33,883 nt of DNA from positions 1-33,883 of the forward strand of contig JAAVHZ010000037.1 in assembly GCA_014799465.1 (NCBI GenBank), in the 5' to 3' direction. Every line of letters starts with the position of its first letter. The stretch's first letter is position 1. The notes under the pieces are model-generated. The model was not told the origin of the DNA and made no database searches. It saw only the letters and a list, made by a program, of their open reading frames with translations. The position numbers and the translations under genes were made by a program. This stretch comes from Lachnospiraceae bacterium. GTDB lineage: Bacteria > Bacillota > Clostridia > Lachnospirales > Lachnospiraceae. Of the stretch, positions 15,901 to 24,700 are shown piece after piece.

Positions 15901-16683
15901 ATGCAAGTGAAATATTACGATATTGGATTAAATCTGTTCTGTAAACAGTTTCCAGAACCTGAAAAAATTATTCAGGAAGCAGAGAACAATGGAGTATGCT
16001 GTATTTTGACCGGAACAGATAATAAAGAGAATACTAAAATTGACAATTTTGTAAAAAATCATAATACTTTTGGAACTGCCGGCATACATCCCCATAACGC
16101 AGATCGTGCAAGACAAGAAGATTTTAATCATATAGAACAGATTTTATCTGAAAATAAAAAAATAGTTGCTGTAGGAGAATGTGGTCTGGATTATGACAGG
16201 ATGTTTTCTACGAAAGAGAACCAGATAAGGTGCTTGGAAAAGCATATTGTTTTAGCAGAAAAACTTGGCAAACCATTATTTCTTCATGAGCGTAGTGCAG
16301 CAGATGATTTTATCAGAAGATTTAAGAAACACCCGGATATTTGTAAGAAATCTGTAGTACATTGTTTTACAGGAGATAAGGAAACATTAGATAAATATCT
16401 GTCAATGGGATTTTCAATAGGTATTACAGGATGGATTTGTGATGACAGACGTGCAAAGGAATTAAGAGAAGCAGTTCGCAATATTCCACTTGACAGGATT
16501 TTGGTAGAAACGGATGCACCATATCTTACACCTAAGAATGTACAAGGCTTAGATAGAACAAATGTACCACAAAATATTATATATGTTGTTAAAGAACTGG
16601 CAAAATATATGAAGGTTTCTGAAGAAGATTTAATTGATAATGCAAAGAAAAATACGGAAAGATTGTTTGGGATAAATGTTTAA
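15901..16683 (+). CDS. tatD: TatD family metal-dependent nuclease, E. coli TatD subtype
   Basis: The 260-residue TIM-barrel enzyme belongs to the TatD DNases, metal-dependent 3'-5' exonucleases linked to DNA repair. It resembles E. coli TatD more than the common Firmicute YabD/YcfH branch. The first metal motif reads YDIGLNLF instead of an HxH, followed by TAGIHPHNADRA, VGECGLDYDRMFS, LFLHERSA, VVHCFTGD, GITGWICDDRRAKELRE and VETDAPYLTP. Start ATG 15901 is preferred over the in-frame ATG at 15883 because AAAGGA lies inside that upstream stretch, 9 nt before 15901. It stands alone between the pyr terminator and the convergent endolysin gene, whose stop is only 11 bp away. Confidence 0.93.
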   Translation: MQVKYYDIGLNLFCKQFPEPEKIIQEAENNGVCCILTGTDNKENTKIDNFVKNHNTFGTAGIHPHNADRARQEDFNHIEQILSENKKIVAVGECGLDYDRMFSTKENQIRCLEKHIVLAEKLGKPLFLHERSAADDFIRRFKKHPDICKKSVVHCFTGDKETLDKYLSMGFSIGITGWICDDRRAKELREAVRNIPLDRILVETDAPYLTPKNVQGLDRTNVPQNIIYVVKELAKYMKVSEEDLIDNAKKNTERLFGINV

Positions 16684-16694
16684 TTTAAATAATT

Positions 16695-17630
16695 TTATTT
16701 CCTTACAACCTTAACTTGCACTTTATCAATGGCTTTTCCATAAATCCCTGCATACCCATTATCTGTATCATTCCAGTTGGTAACCCATGGGAGATAATCA
16801 GGGCTGCCAACTGTAGAAACTCTGTATAAAATATTGTAACCCGGCATACCGTTAATCTCCATCTGTATGCCGTCTATTTCCTTACCTAAAATACCTGCAT
16901 ATCCGTTATTGCAATCATTAATGTTATATCCTGTTACAAAAGGAAGCCAGTTACCTCCCTTTATATGTACCCTGTATTTTACAATTCCCTTGTCAGATTT
17001 AACTGCCAGTCCGCTTATTGCTTTATTATTAACACCTGCATAGCCTTCACAGGAGGTGTCATTGCAGTTCTTAACTTCACTGTACCATTTTCTGGCAAAT
17101 GCACGGTAAAATACATTTATATCGGTATTTGCCATATTGTCAAGTGTTGTGGAAGGTGTAACAATGCTTGAAGTTCCTATTGAATAATCAATATCCTTTA
17201 ACTTAATTACATACTGCCATTTATTCATGGAAATGGGATTATGCACCCAGTTCCTTGATGAACCGTCCATAGCATAATAGTATCCTTCAATATCCGATAC
17301 AACCCCGATATGACCATTGAGCCAGATACCCCAGCCTATATATGCTTTCCAGTTATTTTTTAATTGTGTTATTGTAGCCGTTGCTAAAGCAGTTGATTTA
17401 TAGCCTGCGGAACTTCTGACTATACCTGTATACGTTGATATTAATCCACTACAGTCGCAACATACGCTACCTGCTTTGTTTAAGTCCGAGTTCCATACAA
17501 GCGAACCATAACGTTCTTTAAGATTCTGAATCTGAGCTCTTGAGAGGACTTGTCCCTTTGCTCCATATACATATTTCCAGTCGGATGCTTTTTTACAATG
17601 TTCCAATAAACCTTTTGCTGTTTTTGACAT
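16695..17630 (-). CDS. Phage endolysin: NlpC/P60-type peptidase with wall-binding repeats
   Basis: The 311-residue protein has an N-terminal NlpC/P60-like cysteine peptidase (about 1-150) with CDCSGLIS (Cys60 as nucleophile) and NGHIGVVSD (His107). A linker follows, then three repeats of about 45 residues (about 175-311), each with an aromatic W/Y core and EGYAG, NGYAG or NGYAG plus GKxID. The repeats resemble the ChW-type hydrophobic repeats of clostridial surface proteins and endolysins, which probably bind the cell wall. The enzyme should cut stem peptides of peptidoglycan at phage release. There is no signal peptide and no adjacent holin. The start at 17628-17630 is preferred over the ATG 21 bp upstream because GTGAGGA precedes it at good spacing. 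It is the last gene of the tail block. Confidence 0.85.
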   Translation of the reverse strand: MSKTAKGLLEHCKKASDWKYVYGAKGQVLSRAQIQNLKERYGSLVWNSDLNKAGSVCCDCSGLISTYTGIVRSSAGYKSTALATATITQLKNNWKAYIGWGIWLNGHIGVVSDIEGYYYAMDGSSRNWVHNPISMNKWQYVIKLKDIDYSIGTSSIVTPSTTLDNMANTDINVFYRAFARKWYSEVKNCNDTSCEGYAGVNNKAISGLAVKSDKGIVKYRVHIKGGNWLPFVTGYNINDCNNGYAGILGKEIDGIQMEINGMPGYNILYRVSTVGSPDYLPWVTNWNDTDNGYAGIYGKAIDKVQVKVVRK

Positions 17631-17698
17631 ATTATTTTTCCTCACTTTCATATTTTTGCAATATAAAAGAGACTGCTTATTTGCAATCTCTATGTTAT

Positions 17699-20600
17699 CT
17701 AAATATTATTTAATCGACTTTCCAATAGTTCTAATCTGTTCTCCAACTGTGACATTTTATCTTTCAAATCATTGTTTTCCTGCTTTAAACCTTGAATATA
17801 CTTAATTATTAATCCAATAAAACCTTCATATCGCAGGAAGTACTCTGGTTCAGAATCATAATCCGTAACAAGAGTTTTATTTCCATCTTCGTTTTCAACT
17901 TCTTTTTTAGGGTATTCTTTAATAAGTGGTGCAAAATCTTTACTGTCTATTCCTAATTCTTCAAGTAGTTTTTCCACATCCTGTGCGACTAAGCCGTAAT
18001 GCGTTCTGCCAGAATCGCCATCCTTATATTTAAAAGATGTAGGCACTAAACCATCTATAATTTGTTCTGCAAAATCTTGTGTTATATTTTCAAAATCCTT
18101 CTTTTTATTTTTATCAGAGCTTGTTATCAAACCACTTGAATTATATATGTTTTTAGCTACCATACTTTCAAATGGAATAGAAGTATGTCCTATTGTACAT
18201 TGATTTGCTTGTGTAGGTATAATTTGAAACGAGTTTGAAAATTGCGTCATTTTTAAACGTGGGTAATTGTTAGTATGTGAACCAGTTCCACCTATATAAA
18301 AGCAAAAGTTGGTGGAATCACTAGCAATCGACATCTCACCCAAGCGTGCATTGCCACTAACAATTAAATCACCTGATTCAGTCAGATTCATTTTTAATCC
18401 GTTATTCCAATGATACCATCCGTAAGAATTGTCCTGTCGTGTACCAACTCCCCATATTGTACTGCCAGACTTTTGATGTAAAATTAAGCTTTCTCCAGTT
18501 GTGGAGTTCAATGACATATTATATCCACTTGTTATATTACCCCAAATTCTTCCTGTTACCGTTATTGCACCTGACAAAGTTCCTCCAGTTAAAGGTAGAT
18601 AATTATGAGTATGAGACAATGCTGCATATTTATCTTTTAATGAAACATCCTTTTCATAGAGCTCCGGAGCTCCTAGTTTTCCTTCTTTAGTAAAATAAAA
18701 GCTTGCTAAGTACTTCCAAGGGGATGTTTCAAAACAATATACTCTAAAATTATTACCGCATGCATCCATTTGATAACTATATTTTCCATCCGCTGAAGTT
18801 ATTTCAAGATTTCCACCCTCATTATCAGTCCACATTCTAATTTTGTCTCCAGCGTAAATACGAGACGAACCAGATGTTCCTAAAGCTCCTGATGAAGTAC
18901 CTCCGCTTGTACTTAAAAACTCTGAAGCTGCATGAGTTACAATATCCCCAAATGCTCCTTTGTTACAATAGGCTAAATTACTTCCGTTATCGTTATATTT
19001 GCCATTCCAAAATGAAAGACATGCTATGTTCGGAATATAGTCGTTATTTGTGCCATAGCCTAACGTTCCAACTGTACTTAATGACTTGATACCATTTATA
19101 ATTGGTGTAACATTGTTGTAATTTATTATAGGTAAATTTGCTTTAAATAAATAAAAATCTGCTAGTTCTAATGCCCATTTTAAACTTGATGGTGAATAGC
19201 GAAAAAGTGTTCTGGTTTTTATTGTATAAGTTTTTCCATTTAATACTGCGGTTACTGGAAAATTACCAGTCAATGCCCAACTTCCCGCCATAGTTTTCAT
19301 ATATACGGTATTTCCTGCTGGTGTAGTAAAAACTTCTCCTGCCCCAGATTGCATTCCATAATTATCATTTGCATCATTATCTTCCCATGAAGTTCCATCA
19401 GTAGTGACTATAATGTGACCTCCATAAGGAACTGACGTATTATCGAACGTAGAATATAAAGCTCCATTAAAAATTAAGGTTTTAACACCTTTAGAGTTAA
19501 TAGCACTTCTCCCATTCGTTGTAATAGTGTCACCTACAGTTTGAGAAAGCAAACACAATGGCCCATTATTATTTGATGCCAGATATGCAAGAAACATATC
19601 AGATTCTTCAAAGTTCCCAACAGTTGTTAAGGAATCAATTAAATCTTTAAGAATCTTCCCCTGTTTTGCAGACAACGGTTTATTTGTGGATGTAGAAGTC
19701 AGGTTATCAACAATGTCAGAGACGTTCACTTTATTAGTGGTTACATTTTCAATAAGCGTTCTGTTTGATTTGATATAGGCAACAATCTCACTCAGTTGGT
19801 CTAATGTCGTATCATCACTATCTGCCAGTGCATTCAGTCTTGCTGTCAAATCTGAAATAAGATTTCTGATATTGGCATGTGCTGTAGGAGAAGTATTATG
19901 ATTTGCTATCTCTGTCTGAGTAAAAGCAGTGGTAGCAATCTGCGTGGTATTAGTACCGGCAGAAGCGGTAGGAGCTTTTGGTGTGCCTGTCATGGAAGGA
20001 CTATCTATAGAAGCTTTTGCGTCTAGCTGTGACTGGATATTACTTGTAACTCCATCAGTATAATTTAACTCAGTTGTAGTAGCAGTAATACCGTCTAACA
20101 CATTTAATTCATTTACTGTTGCCGTTAAATCTGAAATATTACTTACTGTATGATTATGGGAATTGTCTTTAACTTCCACGGCTATATCAATATCTGAACT
20201 TCCGTCAACTGATTTACTTGCAGATACATCACCTGATAATTTTACAGTTCTTAATTTTCCCCATTTATCTGTGATAATATCAGTAGTTCCGTCAAACAAT
20301 GTCCCATTAATATTTCTTGCAGTTGTTAATTTTTTTGCACTGCTTACATTTTTATCAATATCATGTGTATCGTCAACATTTCCAAGTCCTATCTGTTCTT
20401 TTGTGGTTTTATGGGGATTATCATAATCTTTTAAATGGTCTATCATTCCATTAACAACATCGGATTCATATGCAGACAAAATATCCTCATTGCTTACAAC
20501 CGAAGGTTCTACAATAATATTAAAAGGCATGGTAGAAATTTTCTGAGAGTTTTTTAAAAGTTGCAGTTCAGCACGTACAACTCCGGCACATGCAGTTGCC

Positions 20601-20866
20601 TGTTCTGATAACGTAATATGTATTCTTCCGTCATTAACTGATATAGCATCACCATTATAAATGGGTTTACCGTCAGGCTTTCTTAACTTATACTTAACGG
20701 TGATGGAATTATCCAAAGGGAAAAATTCACCATCATTGGTAAGTGTAATAATCAGTTTACGGCTATCAGTGTCTCCCTGCACGCAGCGTACATTAACAAT
20801 ACGTGGAACGGATAAATCAAGGCTGAGCCTGTTAATATCATCAATATTTATATTATCTTCATTCAT
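17699..20866 (-). CDS. Phage baseplate/tail fibre protein with BppU-like N-terminus and S74 chaperone
   Basis: This 1055-residue protein is a probable host-binding fibre. Residues 1-125 resemble the BppU N-terminal baseplate-attachment domain (QGDTDSRKLIITLTNDG). NPHKTTKEQIGLGNVDD at about 150 is a common tail-fibre motif, followed by Thr/Ser-rich stretches (NVLDGITATTTELNYTDG). The middle (about 400-720) has no motif I recognise and may hold the receptor-binding surface. Near residue 775, HTHNYLPLTGGTLSG marks another fibre segment. The C-terminal 140 residues form an intramolecular chaperone of peptidase family S74, with the Ser-Lys pair in SSDKNKKKDF and HYGLVAQDVEKLLEELG, then a terminal coiled coil. 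Such domains trimerise the fibre and then cut themselves off. AAAGGAGA precedes the start. Confidence 0.85.
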   Translation of the reverse strand: MNEDNINIDDINRLSLDLSVPRIVNVRCVQGDTDSRKLIITLTNDGEFFPLDNSITVKYKLRKPDGKPIYNGDAISVNDGRIHITLSEQATACAGVVRAELQLLKNSQKISTMPFNIIVEPSVVSNEDILSAYESDVVNGMIDHLKDYDNPHKTTKEQIGLGNVDDTHDIDKNVSSAKKLTTARNINGTLFDGTTDIITDKWGKLRTVKLSGDVSASKSVDGSSDIDIAVEVKDNSHNHTVSNISDLTATVNELNVLDGITATTTELNYTDGVTSNIQSQLDAKASIDSPSMTGTPKAPTASAGTNTTQIATTAFTQTEIANHNTSPTAHANIRNLISDLTARLNALADSDDTTLDQLSEIVAYIKSNRTLIENVTTNKVNVSDIVDNLTSTSTNKPLSAKQGKILKDLIDSLTTVGNFEESDMFLAYLASNNNGPLCLLSQTVGDTITTNGRSAINSKGVKTLIFNGALYSTFDNTSVPYGGHIIVTTDGTSWEDNDANDNYGMQSGAGEVFTTPAGNTVYMKTMAGSWALTGNFPVTAVLNGKTYTIKTRTLFRYSPSSLKWALELADFYLFKANLPIINYNNVTPIINGIKSLSTVGTLGYGTNNDYIPNIACLSFWNGKYNDNGSNLAYCNKGAFGDIVTHAASEFLSTSGGTSSGALGTSGSSRIYAGDKIRMWTDNEGGNLEITSADGKYSYQMDACGNNFRVYCFETSPWKYLASFYFTKEGKLGAPELYEKDVSLKDKYAALSHTHNYLPLTGGTLSGAITVTGRIWGNITSGYNMSLNSTTGESLILHQKSGSTIWGVGTRQDNSYGWYHWNNGLKMNLTESGDLIVSGNARLGEMSIASDSTNFCFYIGGTGSHTNNYPRLKMTQFSNSFQIIPTQANQCTIGHTSIPFESMVAKNIYNSSGLITSSDKNKKKDFENITQDFAEQIIDGLVPTSFKYKDGDSGRTHYGLVAQDVEKLLEELGIDSKDFAPLIKEYPKKEVENEDGNKTLVTDYDSEPEYFLRYEGFIGLIIKYIQGLKQENNDLKDKMSQLENRLELLESRLNNI

Positions 20867-20887
20867 TTAAAATCTCCTTTCCAGGTT

Positions 20888-21730
20888 TTACAGCCCTGTC
20901 TTTCTGACAGGGGAATAAGAAAATACTATTTCACATTTCAAATTGCATGTAAAAGTATTTTTATTTTCAGTATAATTATTAATTATCTTAGGGAAAAAAT
21001 AGTTAAAGTCTCTGGCAAGGTCATGGGTTTGCGAAAAAATAATATGGTTCTTACCATTTATTTCGATTACCTCGCCTGAACGGCAGTTTTGAATAATGGT
21101 TATTTTATTATCCATGGAATTCTTAAGAACAAAAGCTTTTTTGTATTTTATTTCTCCATCTTCCATAATATCTTTACCATCTTCCAACAGGGTAATTTTC
21201 ACATCAGGATATATGTACCCCTCTTCATCAGACATATCAAAAATATCAAAAGAAAATTCATCAGAATCCTTTTTAATAATAATCTCATCCATATAAGCAA
21301 ATGGAGAATCAGTATATAATGTCAGTTCAAGTCCGACAACAGAACCATTAAGTTCAATTTGTTTAGTCGAAAAAGCAGCATTCCAATATAAATCTTCATA
21401 TCCTTCCTGAAAAATCTTAAATTTCCCATACATATTTTTTCTGCACAGCCATCTTTGCAGTGAAGAAACATCTGTTACAGAAAGAAATAAATCATCATAG
21501 ATTCCGGCAGAACATGGATTTTTACATATCTGAAAAACAGTAGTATAAGCGGAATCATAAACAGATGAAAAAATATTGAAATTATAACTTCCACAGGGTT
21601 TAATCTGATTAAAAGTAATATCAGCACCTGAAGAAACAGTTTCAATTCCACCGGCTCCGTCAAAATTACAAATTATCATTCCATAGTCAGACAATTTTTC
21701 ACCTTCAAATTCAAAATCAGTAGCATACAT
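20888..21730 (-). CDS. Phage distal tail protein (Dit-like)
   Basis: The 280-residue protein resembles siphophage Dit/tail component proteins, which form the ring joining tail tube and tip. The N-terminus (DFEFEGEKLSDYGMIICNFD), a central RWLCRKNMYGKFKIF segment, ELNGSVVGLELTLYTDSPFAY and the C-terminal CEIVFSYSPVRKTGL are typical of the family. GGAGGTGAG precedes ATG at 8 nt. The gene sits between the Tal-like protein and the fibre protein; Dit more often precedes Tal, so the order is unusual. No enzymatic role is expected. Confidence 0.78.
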   Translation of the reverse strand: MYATDFEFEGEKLSDYGMIICNFDGAGGIETVSSGADITFNQIKPCGSYNFNIFSSVYDSAYTTVFQICKNPCSAGIYDDLFLSVTDVSSLQRWLCRKNMYGKFKIFQEGYEDLYWNAAFSTKQIELNGSVVGLELTLYTDSPFAYMDEIIIKKDSDEFSFDIFDMSDEEGYIYPDVKITLLEDGKDIMEDGEIKYKKAFVLKNSMDNKITIIQNCRSGEVIEINGKNHIIFSQTHDLARDFNYFFPKIINNYTENKNTFTCNLKCEIVFSYSPVRKTGL

Positions 21731-21762
21731 TTAAAATCTCACCTCCAAAATAAAGACGGCAA

Positions 21763-24700
21763 CTAAGAGTTACCGTCTTGTAAATGCATTATCTTGTTTT
21801 CTAAATCGTTAATTTTATTTATGCACTTTTGTAGCATATGGGTATTAAGTGGTATAAATTCTTCATATCTCAATGAATAAATATAGACAGGATTTCCATC
21901 TTCATCTAAGACATCTTTGAAAGATTCATTTCCATTTTCATCAAAATAAGACTCCTGTTTTATGTCCTTACAAAAGCCTGCAAAATCCAAATCCGTCAAT
22001 CCACATTCAAACATTGCATTTTCAACATCCTGTGAAATAAACCCGATGTGTGTCCTTCCAGAATTACCGTCTTTAAACATAAAAGAAACAGGCAAAAGTT
22101 TCATAAAAAACTGCTCGTATTTTTCATCTTTATCTAATGAAGTTATTTCTTTCTTACAATTTCTATCAGAAGTACTTATTGCAGATGCAGAAATATATAA
22201 ATTTTCCCACCTTGCATTGGCTGTTCCAAGAGTTATAGTTCCGCTTTGTGCAATTGGCATTCGTAATTTATCTCCATATAATCCAACCGTATAATTACTT
22301 TCATTACTGAATTGAAAAGCTCCAGAAAGAGATTTTATTGTCTTATTCTCAGAATCAATAGAAAAACCATTTCCTCCACTTCCACTTTTAATAGTAAGCA
22401 CAGGTGTAACAATATCAAAATTATTTATACAGAAAATTTCAATATCATCATCTGATTCTTTACCAAACCATCCAATTATTTTATTATCGTCATTAATGAA
22501 GTACATTTTACTATTATGAATGATACTATTTTTAATGGTAACAGTAGTAGAACTGTTTCCGTTTAATATAAGTCCATTTGTATGGTTATATGTTATAGCA
22601 CTTTGAGCCATATCCAAGAATCCTGAACTTGTGATAGAACCAAAGGTTGTAATATTACCATTTGGTTCAACTTTAAAAGCATAAGTTTGACCTCCATTAC
22701 CGACACCAATTCTAAGTCCCTTTGAATCTATTATACAATTATGTGGTGATAAAGGGCAACTTGGAGTATCGCCAATTTTTAATTCACCAGAAAAGGTACC
22801 AGTGGCACCCTTTAATTCACCAGAAAAAGTACCAGTAGCAGCATTGAGTTCACCAGAGAAAGTACCAGTAGCAGCATTAAGTTCACCAGAGAAAGTACCA
22901 GTAGCAGCATTTAATGCACCGCTGAAAATTGCATTTCCACCCATATCAACGGAAAAAATATCTTTTCCCTCATTGTTCTGTATATTAAATACTTTTTCGT
23001 TATTCAGTCCTAAAGGGTCAATGGATACGGAACATCCATTTTCTTTTTTCAGGTACAAATAGCCAGAAGCAATTTTTGGAGAATAAACATACTCATTTTC
23101 TATTGTAGTAACTCCGGCTTTTTCCAACTTGGTATTAACTAATTCCTGAAAATCCGATATTTTGTTCTTATATTCATTTAATTTATCTTCTACAGATTTT
23201 GCGTAAGCATCATCAGTATAAATGACTTTCTCTTCCCAGTCTGAAACATCATAAGATGTATTATTTTTTTTTGATATAAGCAAAGTTCCTTTTTTATATT
23301 TAGGAAATGAATCATCAATGTCAGACAAATAATTATCTTTTTCAAGAATCCACATATCATTAGCTTTATAATTATTTGGTTTTTCCACATAAACAGATGC
23401 TTTGCCATCAGCCATATCAAACAATTCTTTTGAAACCGTCTGCTCTTTCCAAGAATATGTAACCTTACCATTATTGTCTGACTTCTGGTATACAAAAGTT
23501 TTATTTGTATCTTTTTCTACATTAGTGCAGTACCAAATATCTCCGATATGTTCTTCTTTAATGTTTGGTTCGTTCCAGTTTTCTGACGGATCCGTGGACT
23601 GATACCATGTTTCTGTTTTTTTGTCTATCTGTTTCTTTGCTTCTTCAATATATGGATTATAATCAGAATTAACCCACTGCTTCAAATTTTCACTGGCAAT
23701 CTCATCTATTTTTTCATTCAACCCTTCAATATTTTCATTCTTAATCGGGGTTTTCCATGTAATATTCCCACCATCCAAAGTAATACCGTTTTCATCAAGG
23801 ACAATGGAATTATCTTTGCCATATATCCTAAGTTTTTCACCAATAAACAGTTTCCCTACAACAGTCCTTGCAATAATCCCATAATCATCAACATATTTTC
23901 CTTTTTTTCCTGTCTCAGGGTTAAATTCCTCAGGGTCAAAATAAGAAATCCTTCCAATTCCTGTATCAATTGTTTTCCAGTTGTCAGAAGTTGTATAAAG
24001 TCCATTAGAAAGAAACTTGATTTGATGTTTATCATAAGAATCAGTCACATAATCATACCGTCTTCCAAGAAGACCATGACCATCATTTACTATTTCCTCA
24101 TTATCAGAGTCAACAAATTTTGTTCTTGTGGCATTTAATCCATTGCTTACAAGATTATTTACTTTATCGGCAGTAGAAGTAGTTTTTGCCATCTGCTGTA
24201 CAAGACCTGAATACGAACCGGCAATGGAAGAAGCAGATTTGATAACGGATTCCACATCAGAATAGCCGTTATAAATTTTTTCAACAGTAGAAAACTCCAC
24301 ATCTATAGAATCAATTTCATCAAAATTGATCTTATAGGAAAGCAGGCGAAGTTTATAAACCCGTTCATTAATTCCGACACGAATCCAGTTACCAACGGCA
24401 AACTTATCTTTCAAAGGATAAAATTCTTTCAGTGCCAATAAATTATTTATCGTGCTGCTGATTGAATACTGGATATTACCTGCTTTATACAGTTCTTTTT
24501 TTGCAACATTAAGAAGTTCTTCAGCCTTCTCCACTATTTTGGAATCAGTCTGTCCGTCAGAAATATAATTACTGTTCGAATATTTATCTTCCCTGCGGTA
24601 AGAACAAAAAGTTTTCCAAAGATGGACACCATTAGGGAAATTCTTTATAAAATTTTCAATATTAAGTTTTTCATTAACTTTTTTCCTGATTATGTTTAAA

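Noticed and set aside
17699-20866. Diversity-generating retroelement target in the fibre gene
   Set aside because: No reverse transcriptase or template repeat is visible, and the protein ends in an S74 domain rather than a C-type-lectin variable region.
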